Below, one piece after another: positions 59,119 through 64,000 of a stretch of 64,000 nucleotides of DNA. The stretch lies in the NCBI RefSeq assembly GCF_020544405.1, contig NZ_CP065410.1, forward strand, positions 5,733,501-5,797,500, read 5' to 3'. Position numbers and translations under genes: made by a program. Source of the DNA: Pseudomonas sp. IAC-BECa141. Its GTDB lineage: Bacteria > Pseudomonadota > Gammaproteobacteria > Pseudomonadales > Pseudomonadaceae. How positions within the stretch are numbered: position 1 is the stretch's first letter; each line of letters opens with the position of its first letter. The notes under the pieces were generated by a model. That model saw only the letters and a list, made by a program, of their open reading frames with translations, was not told the DNA's origin and ran no database searches.

Positions 59119-60018
59119 ATGACACTTCCGTCCGATCTGCCTGCTGAACTCGCCCACCGCGGCGTGCGCCCGGTCGATCGCCTCGGATTTACCCTGTTTC
59201 TCGCGGCGCTGATCCATTTGGCACTGCTGCTCGGCGTGGGCTTCACCATGGTCGAGCCCAAGCAGATCAGCAAAACCCTGGAAATCACCCTCGCCACCTT
59301 CAAAAGCGAAAAGAAGCCGGCGAAGGCCGATTTCCTCGCCCAGGAAAACCAGGAAGGCAGCGGCACTCTCGACAAGAAAGCGGTCCCCAAGACCACCGAA
59401 GTCGCGCCGTTCCAAGCAAACGAGGTCAAGAAAGTCACCCCGCCGCCGGCCGCCAAGCCGCAAGTGCAGGAAGCCGCGCCCAAGGCGGCCGTGACCACCG
59501 TCGCGCCGAAACCGAAAAAGGCGCCGACCAAGAAAGAAGAAGCCAGGACCGAGATCAAACCAACGGTCGATGCGCCGACTTTCGACAGTTCGCAACTCTC
59601 CAGCGATATCGCCAGCCTCGAAGCGGAACTGGCCAAAGAACAACAGCTGTACGCCAAGCGCCCGCGCATCCACCGCCTGAGCGCCGCATCGACCATGCGC
59701 GACAAGGGTGCCTGGTACAAGGACGAATGGCGCAAGAAGGTCGAGCGCATCGGCAACCTCAATTACCCCGAGGAAGCCCGGCGCAAGCAGATCTACGGCA
59801 ATCTGCGCCTGATGGTGTCGATCAACCGCGACGGCTCGCTGTATGAAGTGCTGGTGCTGGAGTCCTCCGGCCAGCCGCTGCTGGATCAGGCGGCGCAGCG
59901 CATCGTGCGACTGGCAGCTCCGTTTGCACCGTTTACCGGCGACCTGTCGGACATCGACCGGCTGGAAATCATCCGCACCTGGAAATTCGCCCGCGGTGAC
60001 AAACTCTCGAGCAACTGA
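59119..60018 (+). CDS. tonB3: TonB-family energy transducer (TonB3-like)
   Basis: The 299-residue protein has a short cytoplasmic N-terminus, one membrane anchor (residues ~22-43, LGFTLFLAALIHLALLLGVGF) and a long Lys/Pro/Ala-rich periplasmic spacer (KKVTPPPAAKPQVQEAAPKAA). After a charged helix, a C-terminal TonB domain follows: KKVERIGNLNYPEEARRKQIYGNLRLMVSINRDGSLYEVLVLESSG. In P. aeruginosa the gene in this location, tonB3, is required for normal type IV pilus function. No exbB or exbD gene is adjacent. The ortholog call rests on synteny as well as domain layout. Confidence 0.85.
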   Translation: MTLPSDLPAELAHRGVRPVDRLGFTLFLAALIHLALLLGVGFTMVEPKQISKTLEITLATFKSEKKPAKADFLAQENQEGSGTLDKKAVPKTTEVAPFQANEVKKVTPPPAAKPQVQEAAPKAAVTTVAPKPKKAPTKKEEARTEIKPTVDAPTFDSSQLSSDIASLEAELAKEQQLYAKRPRIHRLSAASTMRDKGAWYKDEWRKKVERIGNLNYPEEARRKQIYGNLRLMVSINRDGSLYEVLVLESSGQPLLDQAAQRIVRLAAPFAPFTGDLSDIDRLEIIRTWKFARGDKLSSN

Positions 60019-60035
60019 CACACCGAAGAACCCCT

Positions 60036-60122
60036 GTGGGAGTGAGCTTGCTCGCGAATGCGGTGTGTCATACAACATTGATGTGACTGATCCACCGCTT
60101 TCGCGAGCAAGCTCGCTCCCAC
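60036..60122. repeat. REP doublet, inverted pair
   Basis: A one-mismatch REP at 60036-60057 (plus) and an exact one at 60101-60122 (minus) lie between tonB and algH. Confidence 0.85.
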
Positions 60123-60187
60123 ATTGGAACAGTGTTGCAAGCATCTCCAGCTTGTCAGTTCGCCCCCCGAACGCCACACTAGCGCAC

Positions 60188-60760
60188 ATGAAAAACGTCA
60201 GCCCCAGCTACCTCAAGCATCACTTCCTGATCGCCATGCCACACATGGCCGACCCGAACTTTGCCCACACCTTGACCTACATCGTCGAGCACACGGCCAA
60301 TGGGGCCATGGGGCTGGTGGTCAACCGACCGCAAGAGCTGAATCTGGCCGACATCCTCGAACAACTGCGCCCGGACATCGATCCGCCAGCGCTGTGCCAG
60401 CATGTACCGATCTTCATCGGCGGCCCGGTACAGACCGATCGCGGTTTCGTGCTGCATCCGGCGGGCCAGACCTTCCAGGCCACCGTCGAGCTGGACGGCG
60501 ACCTGGCCCTGTCGACCTCGCAGGACGTGCTGTTCGCCATTGCCGACGGCGTGGGCCCGGCCAAAAGCGTCATCACCCTCGGCTATGCCGGCTGGGAAGC
60601 TGGACAACTGGAGGCCGAACTGGCCGACAACGCCTGGCTGACCTGCCCGTACGACGCCGACATCCTGTTCAACACCAGCAGTGAACTGCGCCTGGAGGCG
60701 GCGGCCAGGCACCTGGGGATCAACCTCAGCCTGCTGACCAGCCAGGCAGGACACGCCTGA
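60188..60760 (+). CDS. algH: YqgE/AlgH family protein
   Basis: The 190-residue cytoplasmic protein starts MKNVSPSYLKHHFLIAMPHMADPNFAHTLTYIVEH and has the family motif NGAMGLVVNRPQELNLADIL, with IGGPVQTDRGFVLH following. AlgH was named for an effect on alginate production in P. aeruginosa; the biochemical function is unknown. It overlaps ruvX by one base (TGATG), as in most proteobacteria. The ribosome binding site is weak; the upstream frame to 59843 belongs to tonB readthrough and is rejected. Confidence 0.92.
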   Translation: MKNVSPSYLKHHFLIAMPHMADPNFAHTLTYIVEHTANGAMGLVVNRPQELNLADILEQLRPDIDPPALCQHVPIFIGGPVQTDRGFVLHPAGQTFQATVELDGDLALSTSQDVLFAIADGVGPAKSVITLGYAGWEAGQLEAELADNAWLTCPYDADILFNTSSELRLEAAARHLGINLSLLTSQAGHA

Positions 60761-61197
60761 TGGCCCTGCGCCTGATCCTCGGCTTCGACTACGGCACCAA
60801 ACAGATCGGCGTCGCGGTCGGCCAGGTGATTACCGGCCAGGCCCGCGAACTGTGCACCTTGAAGGCGCAAAACGGTGTGCCGGACTGGAATCAGGTCGAA
60901 GCCCTGATAAAGGAATGGAAGCCCGACGCCGTGGTGGTCGGCCTGCCGCTGAACATGGACGGAACGCCCAGTGAAATGTGCGCCCGCGCCGAGAAATTCG
61001 CCCGACGCCTCAACGGCCGCTTCAACCTGCCTTTCTATACCCACGACGAACGCCTGACGACCTTCGAAGCCAAGGGCGAACGACTGGTGCGCGGCGGGCA
61101 GAAAGGCAGCTACCGCGACAACCCGGTGGACGCCATCGCCGCCGCCCTGCTGCTGCAAGGCTGGCTCGACGAAAACACCGCACTATTTGAATCCTGA
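60760..61197 (+). CDS. ruvX: RuvX/YqgF Holliday-junction resolvase-like nuclease
   Basis: The 145-residue RNase H-fold protein has the first catalytic Asp in LILGFDYGTKQIGVAVGQV, Glu region in VVVGLPLNMDGTPSEM, and FYTHDERLTTFEA plus DNPVDAIAAALLLQGWLDE with the last Asp. Homologues act in pre-16S rRNA 5'-end maturation. It is translationally coupled to algH and followed by a terminator. Confidence 0.93.
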   Translation: MALRLILGFDYGTKQIGVAVGQVITGQARELCTLKAQNGVPDWNQVEALIKEWKPDAVVVGLPLNMDGTPSEMCARAEKFARRLNGRFNLPFYTHDERLTTFEAKGERLVRGGQKGSYRDNPVDAIAAALLLQGWLDENTALFES

Positions 61198-61198
61198 C

Positions 61199-61221
61199 AA
61201 GCGCTACGGCGCTTTTCTTTT
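61199..61221 (+). terminator. Terminator-like hairpin after ruvX
   Basis: AAGCGC-TACG-GCGCTT followed by TTCTTTT, directly after the ruvX stop codon. It separates ruvX from the pyr operon, or could act as an attenuator in front of pyrR. Confidence 0.75.
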
Positions 61222-61232
61222 GGTTACAACCC

Positions 61233-61258
61233 GAGCCAAGGTTCGCGAGAACCGGCTC
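61233..61258 (+). promoter_or_regulatory. Hairpin in front of pyrR
   Basis: GAGCC-AA-GGTTC-GCGA-GAACC-GGCTC: a 10-bp stem with a 2-base bulge and a GCGA loop, 20 bases before the pyrR start and seven bases before its AAGGAG. It could be a binding site for PyrR or a translational control element; both are inferred. Confidence 0.5.
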
Positions 61259-61278
61259 GACCCCAAGAAGGAGCAACC

Positions 61279-61782
61279 ATGAGCCTGCCCAATCCCGCCG
61301 ATCTGATCAGCCAGATGGCGACCCGCCTCAAGGCGCACCTTGCCCAGCGTAATATCAGCGAACCGCGTTACATCGGCATCCGCACCGGCGGCGTCTGGGT
61401 CGCCCAGGCCCTGCTTGCAGAGCTGGGCAGCGACGCGCCATTGGGCACGCTGGATGTTTCCTTCTACCGCGACGACTTCAGCCAGAACGGCCTGCACCCG
61501 CAAGTGCGCCCGTCCGCCCTGCCCTTCGAAATCGAAGGCCAGCATCTGGTGCTGATCGACGACGTACTGATGAGCGGCCGGACCATCCGCGCCGCCATGA
61601 ACGAACTGTTCGACTACGGCCGCCCGGCCAGCGTGACGCTGGTCTGCCTGCTGGACCTGGACGCCGGCGAACTGCCGATCCGCCCGAACGTGGTCGGCGC
61701 GACCCTGTCGCTGGCCGCCCACGAGCGGGTCAAGCTGTCCGGCCCGGAGCTGGCCCTCGAACTGCAAGACCTTGCCCTTTAA
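61279..61782 (+). CDS. pyrR: PyrR pyrimidine operon regulator / uracil phosphoribosyltransferase
   Basis: The 167-residue protein has the type I phosphoribosyltransferase fold with PRPP loop [28 protein letters not shown] near residues 91-118, [13 protein letters not shown] and [16 protein letters not shown]. In pseudomonads pyrR lies upstream of pyrB and pyrC'. It may act on the transcript or only as a uracil salvage enzyme. AAGGAG precedes the start. Confidence 0.93.
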   Translation: MSLPNPADLISQMATRLKAHLAQRNISEPRYIGIRTGGVWVAQALLAELGSDAPLGTLDVSFYRDDFSQNGLHPQVRPSALPFEIEGQHLVLIDDVLMSGRTIRAAMNELFDYGRPASVTLVCLLDLDAGELPIRPNVVGATLSLAAHERVKLSGPELALELQDLAL

Positions 61783-61809
61783 TCCGCCCTATTGAGAGTC
61801 CCCTTCGCG

Positions 61810-62814
61810 ATGACGCCTCTAGATACCAAGCGCCCGCTGCAGCTCAATGATCAGGGCCAGCTGCGCCACTTCCTCTCGCTCGACGGCCTGCGCCGCGAGT
61901 TGCTGACGGAAATCCTCGACACTGCCGACTCGTTCCTCGAAGTCGGTGCCCGGGCCGTGAAGAAGGTCCCGTTGCTGCGCGGCAAGACCGTGTGCAACGT
62001 GTTCTTCGAAAACTCCACACGCACCCGCACCACCTTCGAACTGGCGGCCCAGCGACTGTCGGCGGACGTGATCACCCTGAACGTGTCGACCTCGTCGGCC
62101 AGCAAGGGCGAAACCCTGCTCGATACCCTGCGCAACCTGGAAGCCATGGCCGCCGACATGTTCGTCGTGCGCCACGGTGACTCCGGCGCTGCGCACTTCA
62201 TCGCCGAACATGTCTGCCCGCAGGTGGCGATCATCAACGGCGGCGACGGCCGGCACGCGCACCCGACCCAGGGCATGCTCGACATGCTGACCATCCGCCG
62301 CCACAAGGGCGGCTTCGAGAACCTTTCGGTGGCCATCGTCGGCGACATCCTGCACTCGCGGGTGGCGCGCTCGAACATGCTCGCCCTGAAGACCCTCGGC
62401 TGCCCGGACATCCGCGTGATCGCGCCGAAGACCCTGCTGCCGATCGGCATCGAGCAATACGGCGTGAAGGTCTACACCGACATGACCGAAGGCCTGAAAG
62501 ACGTCGACGTGGTGATCATGCTGCGCCTGCAGCGTGAGCGCATGACCGGCGGCCTGCTGCCGAGCGAAGGCGAGTTCTATCGCCTGTTCGGCCTGACCAC
62601 CGCGCGCCTGGCCGGCGCCAAGCCCGATTGCATCGTCATGCACCCGGGGCCGATCAACCGTGGCGTGGAGATCGAGTCGGCGGTGGCCGACGGCCCGCAC
62701 TCGGTGATCCTCAATCAAGTCACCTACGGCATCGCGATCCGTATGGCCGTGCTGTCGATGGCCATGAGCGGACAAACAGCGCAGCGTCAATTCGAGCAGG
62801 AGAACGCCCAGTGA
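61810..62814 (+). CDS. pyrB: Aspartate carbamoyltransferase
   Basis: The start at 61810 ([32 protein letters not shown]) gives 334 residues with the ~35-residue N-terminal extension of Pseudomonas ATCase, where ATP and other effectors bind. Catalytic segments are [47 protein letters not shown] and LRLQRERM. It carbamoylates aspartate in the first committed step of pyrimidine synthesis. The stop overlaps the start of pyrC' by four bases (GTGA), matching the joint dodecameric complex. Confidence 0.97.
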   Translation: MTPLDTKRPLQLNDQGQLRHFLSLDGLRRELLTEILDTADSFLEVGARAVKKVPLLRGKTVCNVFFENSTRTRTTFELAAQRLSADVITLNVSTSSASKGETLLDTLRNLEAMAADMFVVRHGDSGAAHFIAEHVCPQVAIINGGDGRHAHPTQGMLDMLTIRRHKGGFENLSVAIVGDILHSRVARSNMLALKTLGCPDIRVIAPKTLLPIGIEQYGVKVYTDMTEGLKDVDVVIMLRLQRERMTGGLLPSEGEFYRLFGLTTARLAGAKPDCIVMHPGPINRGVEIESAVADGPHSVILNQVTYGIAIRMAVLSMAMSGQTAQRQFEQENAQ

Positions 62815-64000
62815 AGCTCAGCATTCTCGGCGCCCGCGTCATCGATCCAAGCAGCGGCCTGGATCAAATCACCGATATTCACGTTGAAGCCTGCAAGATC
62901 GTCGCCCTGGGCGCTGCACCGGCCGGTTTCAGCGCCGTCGAAACCATCGACGCCCAAGGCCTCGTCGCCGCTCCCGGCCTTGTAGACCTGAACGTTGCCC
63001 TGCGCGAGCCGGGCTACAGCCGCAAAGGCACCATCGCCAGCGAAACCCGCGCGGCTGCGGCCGGCGGCGTGACCAGCCTGTGCTGCCCGCCGAAGACCAG
63101 ACCGGTACTCGACACCTCCGCCGTGGCCGAGCTGATCCTCGACCGCGCCCGCGAGGCCGGCAACACCAAAGTGTTCCCGATCGGCGCGCTGAGCAAAGGT
63201 CTGGATGGCGAACAGCTTGCAGAACTCGTTGCACTGCGCGACGCCGGTTGCGTGGCGTTCGGCAACGGCCTGGAGAGCTTCCGCAACACCCGTACCCTGT
63301 GCCGGGCGCTGGAGTACGCGGCGACCTTTGACCTGACGGTGATTTTCAACTCCCAGGATCACGACCTGGCCGACGGCGGCCTGGCCCACGAAGGCGCTAC
63401 CGCCAGTTTCCTCGGCCTGCCGGGCATTCCGGAAACCGCTGAAACCGTGGCCCTGGCCCGGGACCTGCTGCTGGTCGAACAGACCGGCGTGCGTGCGCAC
63501 TTCAGCCAGTTGACCAGTGCTCGTGGCGTAGCCCTGATCGCTCAGGCTCAGGCTCGTGGTTTGAAAGTCACGGCGGATGTTGCCCTGTATCAGTTGATCC
63601 TGACGGACGAAGCGCTGATCGATTTCAGCAGCCTGTATCACGTACAACCACCGCTGCGCACCCGCGCGGATCGCGACGGCCTGCGTGAGGCGGTGAAGTC
63701 CGGGGTGGTCTCGGCGATCTCCAGCCATCACCAGCCCCATGAGCGCGATGCCAAACTGGCACCGTTCGGCGCGACCGAGCCGGGCATCAGCAGCGTCGAG
63801 CTGCTGCTGCCGCTGGCGATGACGCTGGTGGAAGATGGTCTTGTGGATCTGCCAACCCTGCTGGCACGCCTGAGCGCCGGCCCGGCCGAGGCCCTGCGCC
63901 TGCCGGCGGGCAAGCTGGCGGTGGGTGGCGCGGCGGATATCGTGCTGTTCGATCCGAAGGCTTCGACCGTGGCTGGCGAAACCTGGCTGTCGAAGGGCGA
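62811..64000 (+). CDS. pyrC': Inactive dihydroorotase-like subunit PyrC', incomplete at window end
   Basis: A GTG start overlapping the pyrB stop opens a frame that runs off the window after 396 codons (full length is about 423). The amidohydrolase fold is evident ([24 protein letters not shown]). The zinc-binding His-x-His expected after GLVD is replaced by Asn-x-Ala (LNVALREP), and [13 protein letters not shown] and [13 protein letters not shown] replace other ligand regions. Pseudomonas PyrC' is known as a catalytically dead DHOase needed to assemble the PyrB dodecamer. A separate active DHOase must be encoded elsewhere. Confidence 0.93.
   Translation, partial: MKLSILGARVIDPSSGLDQITDIHVEACKIVALGAAPAGFSAVETIDAQGLVAAPGLVDLNVALREPGYSRKGTIASETRAAAAGGVTSLCCPPKTRPVLDTSAVAELILDRAREAGNTKVFPIGALSKGLDGEQLAELVALRDAGCVAFGNGLESFRNTRTLCRALEYAATFDLTVIFNSQDHDLADGGLAHEGATASFLGLPGIPETAETVALARDLLLVEQTGVRAHFSQLTSARGVALIAQAQARGLKVTADVALYQLILTDEALIDFSSLYHVQPPLRTRADRDGLREAVKSGVVSAISSHHQPHERDAKLAPFGATEPGISSVELLLPLAMTLVEDGLVDLPTLLARLSAGPAEALRLPAGKLAVGGAADIVLFDPKASTVAGETWLSKG

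Overview
The window looks like a chromosomal segment of a fluorescent Pseudomonas (P. fluorescens group). The evidence is the high GC content, the 22-bp Pseudomonas REP palindromes in inverted pairs, and gene orders characteristic of the genus: tkt-epd-pgk-fba beside an ArsR/methyltransferase gene and metK; pilGHIJ-chpA beside gshB, tonB, algH, ruvX and pyrRBC'; and the malonate decarboxylase operon mdcABCDEGH-madLM. The species is inferred and cannot be fixed from this sequence alone. I saw no rRNA, tRNA, CRISPR array, complete insertion sequence or prophage.

Bases 1-4450 are an accessory block, much richer in AT than the rest. It opens with a DUF6124-type gene behind a strongly structured leader. 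Next comes a tandem array of unrecognised small genes in two alternating kinds. The A type carries a YSD motif near the N-terminus and exists as two full and two truncated copies. The B type comprises three proteins with a shared SH3-barrel-like N-terminal pattern. Copies of a GGGGACAGATTTATTT sequence sit at the breakpoints. This is the best candidate in the window for an undescribed system.

Bases 4500-13300 hold central carbon metabolism on the minus strand (tkt, epd, pgk, two small lipoproteins, fba), diverging from a probable SahR regulator and metK. Bases 13400-22900 hold ligB, a DUF1090 protein, a cytochrome c' lipoprotein, mltA, several transporters and an acyl-CoA thioesterase. At 23000-25700 an SAH riboswitch precedes ahcY, followed by metF. 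The SAM cycle is therefore represented twice, once with a protein regulator (SahR-metK) and once with an RNA regulator (riboswitch-ahcY).

Bases 25800-39500 are mixed. They hold a periplasmic binding protein, the DEAD-box helicase rhlE, yceI with a cytochrome b561, a small mannose-binding-type lectin in an AT-rich pocket, an exported flavin amine oxidase with an AlgP-like tail, bioA, rsmE, a D-amino-acid dehydrogenase/binding-protein pair with a divergent LysR gene, and a hemolysin III family protein. Bases 39650-47850 are the malonate decarboxylase operon with its LysR regulator mdcR at the downstream end, transcribed convergently.

Bases 47970-57840 are the type IV pilus chemosensory cluster pilG-pilH-pilI-pilJ-chpA-chpC. 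The adaptation genes pilK and chpB, known between these genes in P. aeruginosa, are absent from those positions. Bases 58060-64000 carry gshB, a TonB3-like tonB, algH, ruvX and the pyrimidine operon pyrR-pyrB-pyrC', the last gene running off the window end.
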